This document shows, piece after piece, positions 15,848-24,861 of a stretch of 64,000 nucleotides of DNA (position 1 is its first letter; every line of letters starts with the position of its first letter). Origin of the DNA: Microbacterium sp. BH-3-3-3 (lineage in GTDB: Bacteria; Actinomycetota; Actinomycetes; Actinomycetales; Microbacteriaceae); NCBI RefSeq assembly GCF_001792815.1, contig NZ_CP017674.1, positions 3,348,001-3,412,000 of the forward strand. Direction: 5' to 3'. Both the position numbers and the translations under genes were made by a program. The notes below the pieces were generated by a model. That model ran no database searches and was not told the DNA's origin. It saw only the letters and a list, made by a program, of their open reading frames with translations.

Positions 15848-16512
15848 CCGTCACCGCCGTTCGCCTCCCCGTCGCGCTGCCGACGGGCGCGAGCGAGGTG
15901 TCGGGTCTCTGGTCGCCCGCCCCGGGTCCCGGACCCATGATCGCGCTGGCCCACGGCGCCGGCGCCGGCATGGACCACCCGTTCCTCGAGGGTCTCGCCG
16001 CCGCGCTGGTCGACGAGGGAGTGAGCGTGCTGCGGTTCGTCTTCCCCTACGTCGAAGCGGGAAGACGGATGCCGGGACCCGCCCCGCACGCCGTCGCGAC
16101 CTGGGCGGGGGTCGAGGCCTGGTTGGCCGCCGCATATCCCGGGCCGTACGTGGCGGTGGGCAAGTCCTACGGCGGGCGCATGGCATCCGTCGCCACCGCC
16201 GAGGGCGTGATCGCCCCCGCCGGACTCGCCTACCTCGGCTACCCCCTGCATCCGCCCGGGCGCCCCGACAGACCCCGCGTCGACCACCTGCCCGCGATCG
16301 CGGTGCCGCAGCTGTTCGTCGAGGGCGAGAACGACCCGTTCATCCAGCCGCGCGACCAGTTCGACGCGGCCGTCGCCTCGTGCCGCAACGCCCGCGTGGA
16401 GTGGATCGCGGGCGGGAACCACTCGTTCGAGGTGAAGGGCGCGCGGCGGCCGACCGATCAGATCGGCGCGGGACTCGCTCCGATCGTCGCGGCCTTCGCG
16501 CGCGCTCTCTGA
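15844..16512 (+). CDS. Alpha/beta hydrolase (KANL3/Tex30-like)
   Basis: 222 residues. The alpha/beta-hydrolase core shows IALAHGAGAGMDHPFLEGLAAAL (oxyanion region), the nucleophile elbow GKSYGGRMAS, the acid in FVEGENDPFI and the His in IAGGNHSFEV. This small-hydrolase subfamily has no assigned natural substrate. It starts with a GTG overlapping the stop of the stress-like protein, so the two are translationally coupled. Key catalytic residues are intact, so it should be active. Confidence 0.88.
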   Translation: MTVTAVRLPVALPTGASEVSGLWSPAPGPGPMIALAHGAGAGMDHPFLEGLAAALVDEGVSVLRFVFPYVEAGRRMPGPAPHAVATWAGVEAWLAAAYPGPYVAVGKSYGGRMASVATAEGVIAPAGLAYLGYPLHPPGRPDRPRVDHLPAIAVPQLFVEGENDPFIQPRDQFDAAVASCRNARVEWIAGGNHSFEVKGARRPTDQIGAGLAPIVAAFARAL

Positions 16513-16564
16513 CGTCTGCCCGTACGGCAGCCGGTGATCCGCGAGGCGGTCTTCCGGCGGTCGG

Positions 16565-18346
16565 TCAGCGCCCCGCGGCGTAGCCCTGCGCTCCGCGGGG
16601 GTTGGCCGCGGCCCACAGAAGGCCCTCGGCATCCCGCCCGACGGCGCTGACGCGCCCGAGCGCCCAGTCTCCGGCCCGGCGCACGCGGTGCCCGCGCCGT
16701 TCGAGCTCGGCGATGACCTCGTCGCCGAGGCGGTCCTCGACCACCGCGCCCGCGGGCGACCAGCTGCGGGGCCAGAACGAATCGGCCACGGCGGTGGTGT
16801 GCAGGGTGGGGGCGTCGATCGCCTGCTGCGGCGAATACGCGCCCACCAGCATGCGCAGCAGCACCGGCAGCTGCCACTGGTCCTGCTGATCGCCGCCGGG
16901 GGAGCCCATCGCCGTGACCTCGTCGCCGCGGCTGAGCAGGGTGGGGGTGAGAGTGGTGCGCGGGCGTCGGCCCGGAACGAGGGATGCCGGATGCCCGGGC
17001 TGCAACCACGTCATCTGCAGGCGCGTGCCCAGGCAGAAACCGAGCGAGGGGACGACCGGCGACGATTGCAGCCACCCGCCCGACGGTGTGGCCGAGACGA
17101 CGTTCCCCCAGCGATCGATCACGTCGATGTGCACGGTGTCACCGCGGGTCTGACCCGACCGGTCGACCGTGGGCTCGCCGGTCGCCCCGGCGGCGGCGAC
17201 CACGTCGGCACGCAACGGAGGCAGCGTCGGGGCGTGCCCCTCGGGCGCTCCCGGGCGCAGCTCGGTCGAGGCGCGGTCGCCGATGAGCTCCCGGCGGCGG
17301 GCGAGGTAGTCGTCGGCGAGGAGCGCCGACACCTCGACCACGCCGTCCGCGTCGCCGAACCAGGCGTCACGGTCGGCATACGCGAGCTTCTGCGTCTCGA
17401 GCAGCAGGTGCGCTCCCTCGGCGGTGGCCGGGTCGAGCTGGGAGTCCTCGGCGGTCTCGAGCATGCGCAGCACCTGCAGCAGGGCGGGACCCTGCGACCA
17501 GGTGCCGGCCTTGTACACGTCCCACCCGCGGAAGCGCGCCGTCACCGCGGGTTCGTAACCCGCGCGCCACGACGCCAGGTCGGCGGCGTCCAGGACGCCG
17601 GGGTGATCGGCGCCGTCGGAGTGCCGGTGCGGGGTGCGCACGAACTCCGCCGCCCGGGGGAGGACGGCGGTCATCCAGTGCTCGCGCGCCGCGTCGATAC
17701 GCCCCGCGCGGTCGGCGGCGGTGTCGCCGGCGGCGATCAGCTCGTCGAGGACCCCGGCCCACGCCGGGTTGCGCATGAGCGTGTCGGCGGACGGCACCTC
17801 GCCGTCCGGCATCCAGAGCTCTGCCGACGAAGGCCACTGCGCGCGGAAGAGGTCGGCGACACGGCCGATGGTGGCGGCGGCCCCCGCGACCAGGGGGTGT
17901 CCCTCGCGCGCGTAGCCGATGGCGAAGGAGAGGACATCGGCGGGTTCCCACGTGCCGTGATCGCGCAGCAGCAGCAGCCACGCGTCGACCGCGCCGGGAA
18001 CGGTCGCCGCCAGCGCACCGGCGCCGGGCACGAGGTCGAGACCTCGCCGCTCGAAGTGCTCGATGGTGGCCGCAGCCGGGGCCGGACCCTGGCCCATGAG
18101 CACCAGGGGCTCGGCGGCACCGGCCTGTCGCACGAGTGCGACCAGGTCGCCGCCGGGGCCGTTCAGGTGCGGTTCGACGACGTGCAGCACGAACGCCGCA
18201 GCGACCGCGGCGTCGAACGCGTTGCCGCCGCGCTCGAGCACGGCCTGAGCGGTCGCCGTCGCGGTCCAGTGCGTCGACGCCGACATGCCGAACGTGCCGC
18301 GCAGGGTCGGCCGCGTGGTGAACGAAGACGGGGGAGTGAAGGTCAT
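16565..18346 (-). CDS. ggt: Gamma-glutamyltransferase family protein
   Basis: 593 residues, an N-terminal nucleophile hydrolase. The N-terminal half contains AVLERGGNAFDAAVAAAFVLHVVEPHLNGPGGDLVALV, the standard GGT signature. The autoprocessing Thr is in RGDTVHIDVIDRWGNVVSATPSGGWLQSSPVVP, followed by GSPGGDQQDQWQLPVLL in the small subunit. No signal peptide is evident, so it is probably cytosolic. Glutathione is rare in actinobacteria, so the substrate may be another gamma-glutamyl compound or a related amide. The ATG overlaps the stop of the upstream aminopeptidase gene (ATGA). Confidence 0.87.
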   Translation of the reverse strand: MTFTPPSSFTTRPTLRGTFGMSASTHWTATATAQAVLERGGNAFDAAVAAAFVLHVVEPHLNGPGGDLVALVRQAGAAEPLVLMGQGPAPAAATIEHFERRGLDLVPGAGALAATVPGAVDAWLLLLRDHGTWEPADVLSFAIGYAREGHPLVAGAAATIGRVADLFRAQWPSSAELWMPDGEVPSADTLMRNPAWAGVLDELIAAGDTAADRAGRIDAAREHWMTAVLPRAAEFVRTPHRHSDGADHPGVLDAADLASWRAGYEPAVTARFRGWDVYKAGTWSQGPALLQVLRMLETAEDSQLDPATAEGAHLLLETQKLAYADRDAWFGDADGVVEVSALLADDYLARRRELIGDRASTELRPGAPEGHAPTLPPLRADVVAAAGATGEPTVDRSGQTRGDTVHIDVIDRWGNVVSATPSGGWLQSSPVVPSLGFCLGTRLQMTWLQPGHPASLVPGRRPRTTLTPTLLSRGDEVTAMGSPGGDQQDQWQLPVLLRMLVGAYSPQQAIDAPTLHTTAVADSFWPRSWSPAGAVVEDRLGDEVIAELERRGHRVRRAGDWALGRVSAVGRDAEGLLWAAANPRGAQGYAAGR

Positions 18347-19791
18347 CGCGACGACCGCGCGATCCACTCCTCGACCTCGTCGGCGGTGCGGGGGATGTCG
18401 GCCGACAGGTTGACGGGACCGTCGGCGGTCATCACGATGTCGTCCTCGATGCGTGCACCGATGCCGCGGTACTCCTCGGGCACCGTCAGATCGTCGATCT
18501 GGAAGTAGAGCCCCGGCTCGATGGTGAACGCCATCCCCGGCTCGAGCAGTCCGTCGTAGTACATGTCGCGTCGGGCCTGCGCGCAGTCGTGCACGTCGAG
18601 GCCGAGGTGGTGGCTCGTGCCGTGCACCATGTAGCGGCGGTGCTGGCCGCCGGTCTCGGCCTGCAGCGCCTCGTCGGCGGTCACCGGGAGCAGGCCCCAC
18701 TCGGCGACGCGGGCGGCGATGACCTCCATCGCGGCCTCGTGCAGGCGGCGGAACGGCACGCCCACCTCGGCCGCGGCGAACGAGGCGTCGGCCGCTTCGC
18801 GCACGGTCTCGTAGATGCGGCGCTGCACGTCGGTGAAGGTGCCCGAGACGGGAAGCGTGCGCGTGATGTCGGCGGTGTAGAGGCTGTCGACCTCGGCCCC
18901 GGCGTCGATGAGGATGAGGTCACCGGGCTTCACTGCCCCGTCGTTGCGCGTCCAGTGCAGGTAGCACGCGTGCGGACCGGACGCCGCGATCGTGTCGTAC
19001 CCGACCGCGTTGCCGTCGGAGCGCGCGCGCTGGTGGAACACGCCCTCGACGATGCGTTCGCCACGCGGATGCTCGACGATGCGGGGCAGCTCCGCGACGA
19101 TGTCGTCGAAGCCGCGGCCCGTGACCTCGACGGCGAGGGCCAGCTGGGCGAGCTCGTACTCGTCTTTGACCAGGCGCAGCTCCGACACGAAGCGGGTGAC
19201 CTCGTCGTCGTCGTCGAGCGTGCGGTCGTCGTCGCCGACGGCGAAGTCGTGCAGGTGGGCCGTGGCGATGCCGAGGTCGGCCGCGACGCCGTCGAGCGCG
19301 GGGCGCGGGCCGATCCAGAACTCGCCGACGGTGGCGTCGGAGTAGAACTCCGCGGTCGTGCGGTCGGCACGCTCGCGGAAGTAGAGCACGGCCTCGTGGC
19401 CCTCGTCGCGCGGCTCGAAGACGAGCACCGAGTCGGGCTCGGCGTCGCTGCCCCACCCGGTGAGGTGCGCGAAGGCGGAGTGCGCGCGGAACGGGTAGTC
19501 GGTGTCGTTGCTTCGCTGCTTGAGACCGCCCGCGGGGATCACCACGCGGCGGCCCGGGAACGCCTGCGACACGCGCTCGCGTCGCCGCGCGGCCCACGCG
19601 GCCTGTTCGCGCGCCTCGGGGAGCTCGACCGGGTGCTCGGCCCAGCCCGTCGAGATGGTGTCGAGGAAGCCGCGGGGGAACGGTGCCTTGCGATTACTCG
19701 GTGCGGCGGGCGTCTGCTCGGGCGTCGGGTTCTCGACGGTCTGCGGTTCGGCGGTCTGCGCGGTCGTGTCGCTGGTGGAGGGGGCATCCAT
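18343..19791 (-). CDS. pepP: Xaa-Pro aminopeptidase (M24B)
   Basis: 482 residues. Removes N-terminal residues preceding proline. The N-terminal domain (ARRRERVSQAFPGRRVVIPAGG; FRAHSAFAHLTGWGSDAEPDSVLVFEP) precedes the pita-bread fold, which has metal ligands in DLILIDAGAEVDSLYTADITRTLPVSG, MVHGTSHHLGLDVHD, FTIEPGLYF and ARIEDDIVM. An acidic, Thr/Pro-rich extension of about 35 residues precedes the core. Coupling to ggt suggests a peptide-recycling role (inference). GAGACT lies six bases before the ATG, a weak leaderless -10. Confidence 0.93.
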   Translation of the reverse strand: MDAPSTSDTTAQTAEPQTVENPTPEQTPAAPSNRKAPFPRGFLDTISTGWAEHPVELPEAREQAAWAARRRERVSQAFPGRRVVIPAGGLKQRSNDTDYPFRAHSAFAHLTGWGSDAEPDSVLVFEPRDEGHEAVLYFRERADRTTAEFYSDATVGEFWIGPRPALDGVAADLGIATAHLHDFAVGDDDRTLDDDDEVTRFVSELRLVKDEYELAQLALAVEVTGRGFDDIVAELPRIVEHPRGERIVEGVFHQRARSDGNAVGYDTIAASGPHACYLHWTRNDGAVKPGDLILIDAGAEVDSLYTADITRTLPVSGTFTDVQRRIYETVREAADASFAAAEVGVPFRRLHEAAMEVIAARVAEWGLLPVTADEALQAETGGQHRRYMVHGTSHHLGLDVHDCAQARRDMYYDGLLEPGMAFTIEPGLYFQIDDLTVPEEYRGIGARIEDDIVMTADGPVNLSADIPRTADEVEEWIARSSR

Positions 19792-19916
19792 CGTTCCAGT
19801 CTCGCACCGCTAGGCCCGGCTCGCATGGCGACGGCGTGAAGCGGGCTCGAGAGCGCGGCGGCCGGGGGTGCGCGGGGAGCGTGCCGAAGCCGTCGACGGG
19901 CTCGGGCGGGGGCGGC

Positions 19917-20948
19917 TCAGCCGCCCGTGCGCTCGAGCTGAACGACGATGGGGCGGTGGTCGCTGCCCGACCCGTCGAGGGTGCGCATGACGACCGAGCC
20001 CGACACGGTCCAGTCGGGCGTCGCCATGACGTGGTCGATCGGGGCGCCGAGCAGGGCCGGGGCGTCGGTCGGCCAGGTGCCGACACCGCCGTTGCCGCTC
20101 GCAGACGCCGCGTCGTGGCAGCGACCCAGCGTTCCGCCGTCGACGCCCATGCCGGTCATGTGGTCGAGCGTCGCGTTGAAGTCGCCGGCGAGGATGACGT
20201 TGTCGCTCGCGCATTGATCGGCCAGCCACTGCAGGTCGCTGCGCCACTCGGTCATGTACTCCTCGCGCGGTGCCACGGCGTGGGCGGCGACGATGATGGG
20301 TCCGTCGCCCGAGGTCGGCATCGCCACCGCGCTCGGTACCGTCGAGGTGTTGCTGGAACCGTCGAGCGAGGACTGGATCACGGAGTAGTCGCCCAGCTCC
20401 GGTCTGATCAGCACGGTCGTCGAGGTGGCATCCCACCCGGTGATGCCGTACTCGCCGTATTCGGCGTGGTGCGCCCACATGGGCTGACCCATGTCGCGCA
20501 TGAGCTCCGCGACGCGGGCGCCTGTGTCGATGGTCGTCTCGGGCAGGGTCACCACGTCGGCCTGCATGCCGACGGCGAACTGGGCGATGGATTCGGCCGA
20601 GGTGGCCGAGCCCGCGGTGTTCCACGTCATGATGCGCAGGCTCGTGTCGGTCTTCGCAGGCAGCGCCTCGGTGCCGAGGCCGCGCTGCGCGAGCAGGGCG
20701 ACGTTGATCCCGCCCGCGAGGCCGAGGACCAGCGCCAGGGTGAGAGCGAGCACCCGCACCGGACGGATCAGGGCGAACAGCAGCATGAGCAGCGTCGCGG
20801 CCACCAGAACGGCGGCCAGAGCGGCGCGGAACGAGATGATCTGCGCCAGCGGGAAGGTGCGCTCCAGGCCGAAGAACGACGGCCACGTCAGCACCGCGGC
20901 ACCCGCCGCGACGACGAGCGCGACGAGGAACCCGAACAACCGACGCAC
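19917..20948 (-). CDS. Endonuclease/exonuclease/phosphatase family protein, membrane anchored
   Basis: 343 residues. Three or four N-terminal hydrophobic segments (about residues 1-100) are followed by an EEP domain: IMTWNTAGSATSAESIAQFAVGMQADVVTLPETTIDTG, GDFNATLDHM and the C-terminal ALLGAPIDHVMATPDWTVSGSVVMRTLDGSGSDHRPIVVQL, with the GSDHRP active-site motif. The catalytic domain is expected outside the membrane, where substrates could be phosphodiesters or nucleic acids. The GTG start is preceded at seven bases by TAGGGT on the minus strand, consistent with a leaderless mRNA. Confidence 0.88.
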   Translation of the reverse strand: MRRLFGFLVALVVAAGAAVLTWPSFFGLERTFPLAQIISFRAALAAVLVAATLLMLLFALIRPVRVLALTLALVLGLAGGINVALLAQRGLGTEALPAKTDTSLRIMTWNTAGSATSAESIAQFAVGMQADVVTLPETTIDTGARVAELMRDMGQPMWAHHAEYGEYGITGWDATSTTVLIRPELGDYSVIQSSLDGSSNTSTVPSAVAMPTSGDGPIIVAAHAVAPREEYMTEWRSDLQWLADQCASDNVILAGDFNATLDHMTGMGVDGGTLGRCHDAASASGNGGVGTWPTDAPALLGAPIDHVMATPDWTVSGSVVMRTLDGSGSDHRPIVVQLERTGG

Positions 20949-21024
20949 GCACCCGACCCTAAGGGAGCCGTCTGAGAGATCGACCGATGCCGACCGGGCA
21001 TGCCCTGGGCCTGGGACCGCGCGC

Positions 21025-21030
21025 TACGCT
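21025..21030 (+). promoter_or_regulatory. -10 hexamer for leaderless PHP gene
   Basis: TACGCT ends six bases before the GTG at 21037 and decides that start over upstream in-frame codons. Confidence 0.55.
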
Positions 21031-21036
21031 CGACGG

Positions 21037-21897
21037 GTGCAGCGTGATCGTCGATTCGAGGGGCCGAGCGATCTGCACCTGCACTCCTCGCACTCCGACG
21101 GCACCGAACCGCCCGCCCAGGTGATGGCGGCCGCGCACCGGTACGGCCTGCGAACGGCCGCCCTCACCGACCACGACACGACGTCGGGCTGGGCCGAGGC
21201 CGCCGAGGCGGCGACGTCGCTCGGGATGACGTTCGTTCCGGGCATGGAGCTCTCGGCCCGCCACCGGTGGCGCAGCGTGCACCTGCTGGCGTACCTGGTC
21301 GACCCCGACGACACCGCGCTGCGCGCCATGACCGACCGGATCCGCTCCTCGCGCCTCGATCGCGCGCAGATCATGGCCGAACGCATCTCCCACGACTACG
21401 ACATCGCCTGGGGCGACATCGTCGCCCAGACCGCCGACGGGGCGACCGTGGGACGCCCGCACATCGCCGACGCCCTGGTCGCACGGGGCATCGTGACCGA
21501 TCGCACCGAGGCGTTCGCCGGCATCCTGCATCCCGCGGGCGACTACTACGTCGCCCTTTACGCTCCCGATCCGGTGACGGCGGTGGAGCTGGTGGTCGGT
21601 GCCGGCGGCGTGCCCATCGTCGCGCACCCGGCGGGACGCGCGCTGCTGCCCGACGGGGTGACGCAGGCGATGCTCGACGCGGGACTCGCGGGCTTCGAGC
21701 TCGGCCACCGCGAGAACCTGCCCGAGCCCACGGCGCTGCTCGCCGATCTCGCGGAGCGGCACGATCTCATCGTGACCGGATCGAGCGATTACCACGGCCT
21801 CGGCAAACCCAACGTTCCGGGCGAGAACACGACGGCCGACGACATGGTCGCGCGCATCTTCGCCCTGGGCCACGGCACGGCGCCGGTCTTCCCGTAG
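21037..21897 (+). CDS. PHP-domain phosphoesterase
   Basis: 286 residues. Metal-binding motifs of the PHP fold are visible: DLHLHSSHSDGTEPPAQVM, TDHDTTSGWAEA, PGMELSARHRWRSVHLLAYLVD, IVAHPAGR and TGSSDYHGLGKP. The family includes 3',5'-nucleotide bisphosphate (pAp) phosphatases and RNase AM (YciV/TrpH), which this resembles in length and motifs, so a nucleotide or short-RNA phosphoesterase is the best guess. The GTG start is fixed by a TACGCT hexamer six bases upstream, which leaves no room for a ribosome site. It converges with the DEAD-box helicase gene. Confidence 0.88.
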   Translation: MQRDRRFEGPSDLHLHSSHSDGTEPPAQVMAAAHRYGLRTAALTDHDTTSGWAEAAEAATSLGMTFVPGMELSARHRWRSVHLLAYLVDPDDTALRAMTDRIRSSRLDRAQIMAERISHDYDIAWGDIVAQTADGATVGRPHIADALVARGIVTDRTEAFAGILHPAGDYYVALYAPDPVTAVELVVGAGGVPIVAHPAGRALLPDGVTQAMLDAGLAGFELGHRENLPEPTALLADLAERHDLIVTGSSDYHGLGKPNVPGENTTADDMVARIFALGHGTAPVFP

Positions 21898-21949
21898 GCG
21901 ACCGTCGTCGGCGGCGGGGCCGCGGTGGGCATCCCGGCGGTGGGGAGGC

Positions 21950-22050
21950 GTGACGAGCGGAGGACGTGGGCGAGCGGAGGACGTGGGGCGAGCGGAGGAC
22001 GAGGGAGCGCTCTCGCGTCCTCCGCTCGTTGCATCCCCTCCGCTCGTCAC
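21950..22050. repeat. Compound direct/inverted repeat block (GAGCGGAGGACG family)
   Basis: GAGCGGAGGACG occurs three times in direct orientation (about 21955-22001). Inverted copies follow: CGTCCTCCGCTCG from 22016 and CCTCCGCTCGTCAC at 22037-22050, the latter a perfect 14-bp complement of 21950-21963. The block lies between the convergent PHP and DEAD-box genes. No coding sense is apparent. Confidence 0.75.
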
Positions 22051-22139
22051 CTCGCTCTCGCCGTTCCGCTGCTCGGCGACGTCGCTCGCGCGTGCCGCAT
22101 GCGGGCGTCTCCCGGCAGCCGGCGCGCCCGGAGACGCGA

Positions 22140-22171
22140 ACGGCGCCGACCCCCGGAGGGATCGGCGCCGT
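22140..22171 (-). terminator. Terminator downstream of DEAD-box helicase gene
   Basis: ACGGCGCCGA (22140-22149) pairs perfectly with TCGGCGCCGT (22162-22171) around a 12-nt loop, 13 bases beyond the minus-strand stop. It lacks a clear T-run. Confidence 0.65.
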
Positions 22172-22184
22172 GTCGACGTGCGGG

Positions 22185-23627
22185 TCAGGCGACGGGGGCC
22201 GTCGGGGTTCCCGAGCTTCCGCTGCCGCGACGACGACGGCGGCGACGCGGGGCCGCGTTTCCGTCGTGGTGCTCCTTGCCGGCGCCGTCGTGCGTGCCGG
22301 CACCGCCCTCGGCGCGCGGGGTGCTCTCCCCGGTGGACTCGCCCGATGAGGGTCCGCGACGGCGACGGCGCGGACCGCGCTCGCCCTCGGCATCCTGGCC
22401 CTCGGTCTTCTTCTCGACCTTGGGGACGACGGCCTTCGGGGCGGTCACGAGACGCCCCTTCGTGCCCTCGGGGATGTCGAGGTCGGTGAACAAGTGCGGG
22501 CTCGACGAGTAGGTCTCGGTCGGCTCGGGCTGGCCGAACTCGAGCGCGCGGTTGATGAGCGCCCACTTGTGCAGGTCGTCCCAGTCGACGAACGTCACGG
22601 CGATGCCGGTCTTGCCCGCGCGACCGGTGCGGCCCGCGCGGTGCAGGTAGGTCTTCTCGTCGTCGGGGATCGTGTGGTTGATCACGTGCGTGACGTCGTT
22701 GACGTCGATACCGCGCGCGGCGACGTCGGTGGCGATCAGCACGTCGCGCTTGCCGGCCTTGAACGCGGCCATCGAGCGCTCGCGCGCCTCCTGGCTCATG
22801 TCGCCGTGGACGGCGGCGGCGTTGAAGCCGCGGTCGCCGAGCTCGTCGACGAGCTTCTGAGCGGCGCGCTTCGTGCGCGTGAAGATGACCGCCTTCTCGC
22901 GGCCGTCGGACTGCAGGATCCGCGCGATGATCTCGTCCTTGTCGAGCGAGTGCGCGCGGTAGACCAGGTGCTTGATGTTCGCCTGCGTGAGGCCTTCGTC
23001 GGGGTCGGAGGCGCGCATGTGGATCGGGTTCGACATGAACCGGCGGGCCAGCGCGACGATCGGCCCGGGCATCGTCGCCGAGAAGAGCTGCGTGTGACGG
23101 ATCGGGGGGACCTTCGAGAAGATCTTCTCGATGTCGGCGAGGAATCCCAGGTCGAGCATCTTGTCGGCCTCGTCGAGCACGACCTCGGTGGCGTTCGACA
23201 GGTCGAGCAGACGCTGGTTGGCGAGGTCGATCAGTCGACCGGGGGTGCCGACGACGATCTGCGCGCCGGCTTTGAGCTGGTCGATCTGACCCTCGTAGGC
23301 CTTGCCGCCGTAGATGGCGACGACGCTGGTGGAGCGGTTCGAGGTGAGCATGTCCATGTCTTCGTAGACCTGGACGGCGAGCTCGCGGGTGGGCACGACG
23401 ATGAGCGCCTTCACCCCGGGCTCGGGATTCAGACCGAGTCGCTGGACGACGGGGATGCCGAAACCGAACGTCTTGCCGGTACCGGTCTTGGCCTGGCCGA
23501 TGATGTCCTGCCCCGGGAGGCCGAGGGGGATCGTCTGCTCCTGGATGGGGAAGGCATCGATGATGCCCTTGGATGCCAGGGCATCCACGATGTCCTGGTC
23601 GACACCGAGATCGGAGAATGTGGTCAT
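22185..23627 (-). CDS. DEAD-box ATP-dependent RNA helicase
   Basis: 480 residues. All core motifs are visible: Q motif (GIIDAFPIQEQTIP), motif I GQAKTGTGKTFGF, Ib and TPGRLIDL, II VLDEADKML, III SATMPG, then VIFTRTKRAAQKLVDEL, DVAARGIDVNDVTHVINH and the HRAGRTGRAGKTG motif VI. The roughly 100-residue C-terminal tail is rich in arginine and glycine (GPRRRRRGPSSG, PRRRRRRRGSGSS), as in cold-shock or ribosome-assembly helicases of the RhlE/CsdA type. The start was set at the ATG giving MTTFSDLGVDQDIVDAL. The ferritin-like protein gene is divergent. Confidence 0.93.
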   Translation of the reverse strand: MTTFSDLGVDQDIVDALASKGIIDAFPIQEQTIPLGLPGQDIIGQAKTGTGKTFGFGIPVVQRLGLNPEPGVKALIVVPTRELAVQVYEDMDMLTSNRSTSVVAIYGGKAYEGQIDQLKAGAQIVVGTPGRLIDLANQRLLDLSNATEVVLDEADKMLDLGFLADIEKIFSKVPPIRHTQLFSATMPGPIVALARRFMSNPIHMRASDPDEGLTQANIKHLVYRAHSLDKDEIIARILQSDGREKAVIFTRTKRAAQKLVDELGDRGFNAAAVHGDMSQEARERSMAAFKAGKRDVLIATDVAARGIDVNDVTHVINHTIPDDEKTYLHRAGRTGRAGKTGIAVTFVDWDDLHKWALINRALEFGQPEPTETYSSSPHLFTDLDIPEGTKGRLVTAPKAVVPKVEKKTEGQDAEGERGPRRRRRGPSSGESTGESTPRAEGGAGTHDGAGKEHHDGNAAPRRRRRRRGSGSSGTPTAPVA

Positions 23628-23763
23628 GTGCGTGCCTGTTCCGGCGGCGAGAGACCGCCTGGGGAGTCGAATCCACGCCCTCACTCGTCCGCAGGCGCGG
23701 GGCCCCGATCCATCGCCGGGGCTGTTCCACTCTACCCGGCGTGTTTCGACGGCCCCCGACGCC

Positions 23764-23769
23764 TAGGCT
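23764..23769 (+). promoter_or_regulatory. -10 hexamer for leaderless ferritin-like gene
   Basis: TAGGCT ends six bases before the GTG at 23776. Confidence 0.5.
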
Positions 23770-23775
23770 GTAGGC

Positions 23776-24492
23776 GTGTTCGCGTGGTTCCGTCGTCGTC
23801 AGCGCCCCGTGGGCCGCACTCTGCAGCTGCGCTCGCGCGGAGACCTGGGCGAAGCACTCCGCGTCGACTTCGCCGAGCTGGCGCCCGAGGTCGAGACCTT
23901 CCTCGGGCAGGCCGCGTACCTGCAGCTCGGCTTCTTCGAAACGCTCAGCGAGCTGATCGCCTCGACGCCCGAGCTCGCCGAGAAGGAATCCCTCTCGCGC
24001 GCGGCCGGGGCGGCGCTCATCAAGCACCAGGAGCTGGTGGGACTCATCCGCGAGCGCGGCGCCGATCCCACCCAGCTCATGCTGCCGTTCCGCGAGTCGC
24101 TCGACGCCTTCCGTCGCAACACGCACGGTGTGCGTCCGCAGGAGACGATGCTGACCGTCCACATCACCGCCGGCATGCTCGACGACTTCTACCTGGCCCT
24201 GTCGTCGAGCTACGGAGAGACCGGGCGACGCGTCGCCCGCATTCTGCAGGCCGACGACGACCGCCAGGCCATCGTCGAGATCCTCGGCGCCACGATCCAG
24301 AGCGACGAGGAGTGGCGTTGGCTGCTCGCGCTGTGGGGGCGACGCCTGGTGGGCGACACGCTGCTGGTGGCTCGCGCCGCCCTGCGCAACGCTCATCTGG
24401 ATCGCGACGAAGAGGCGAAGGTCGAGCCCGTCTTCAGCGGTCTGATGGGCGCGCACGCGAGGCGCATGGATGCCATGGGGCTCGCAGCGTAA
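23776..24492 (+). CDS. Ferritin-like fold protein (MiaE-like, actinobacterial)
   Basis: 238 residues, mostly helical. Spaced acidic and His residues fit a ferritin-like four-helix bundle: FFETLSELI, ALIKHQELVGLI, HITAGMLDDFYLAL and SDEEWRWLLALWGRRLVGD. Actinobacterial relatives are annotated as ferritin-like fold or MiaE-like hydroxylases and sit beside the DEAD-box helicase and DUF3107 genes, as here. The metal ligands look only partly conserved, so enzymatic activity is uncertain. The GTG start is fixed by TAGGCT six bases upstream. Confidence 0.8.
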   Translation: MFAWFRRRQRPVGRTLQLRSRGDLGEALRVDFAELAPEVETFLGQAAYLQLGFFETLSELIASTPELAEKESLSRAAGAALIKHQELVGLIRERGADPTQLMLPFRESLDAFRRNTHGVRPQETMLTVHITAGMLDDFYLALSSSYGETGRRVARILQADDDRQAIVEILGATIQSDEEWRWLLALWGRRLVGDTLLVARAALRNAHLDRDEEAKVEPVFSGLMGAHARRMDAMGLAA

Positions 24493-24562
24493 GAAGCGGG
24501 TCACGGGTGGGCGGCGGTGCCGCTGCGCGCCGCCGGGGTGGGCGACGAGCGTCGTGCCGCCC

Positions 24563-24850
24563 TCAGATGCCGAGTTCGGCGCGATCCGCCGCGTCGCGGT
24601 TCAGCCGCGCGCGCGAGATCACCGGCACCAGCGAGAACGTCGTCGCCACGGGAGCGAGGACGACGACCAGCCACAGCACGGGGGAGTCGATCCCCAGGCC
24701 AGCCCACGTGAGGGCGGTCCAGACGATCGCGGCCGACGCGGCGCCCGCGAACGGGGCGAGGGCCGCGCCGCGGAGCTGTCGATGCGGGAGCACGACGTGG
24801 GCGGCGAGGCCCACGACGGCCCCCACGATCAGACCGAGCAGGATCTGCAC
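24563..24850 (-). CDS. Small membrane protein of unknown function
   Basis: 95 residues with three hydrophobic segments (QILLGLIVGAVVGLAAHVVL; LRGAALAPFAGAASAAIVWTALTWAGL; PVLWLVVVLAPVATTFSLVPVI) and a charged tail (SRARLNRDAADRAELGI). I do not recognise the family. I placed the start at a GTG just after the DUF3107 gene, giving an N terminus that enters the membrane immediately. The 11-base spacing from that gene suggests co-transcription. Confidence 0.6.
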   Translation of the reverse strand: MQILLGLIVGAVVGLAAHVVLPHRQLRGAALAPFAGAASAAIVWTALTWAGLGIDSPVLWLVVVLAPVATTFSLVPVISRARLNRDAADRAELGI

Positions 24851-24861
24851 GGGGCGCTCTG

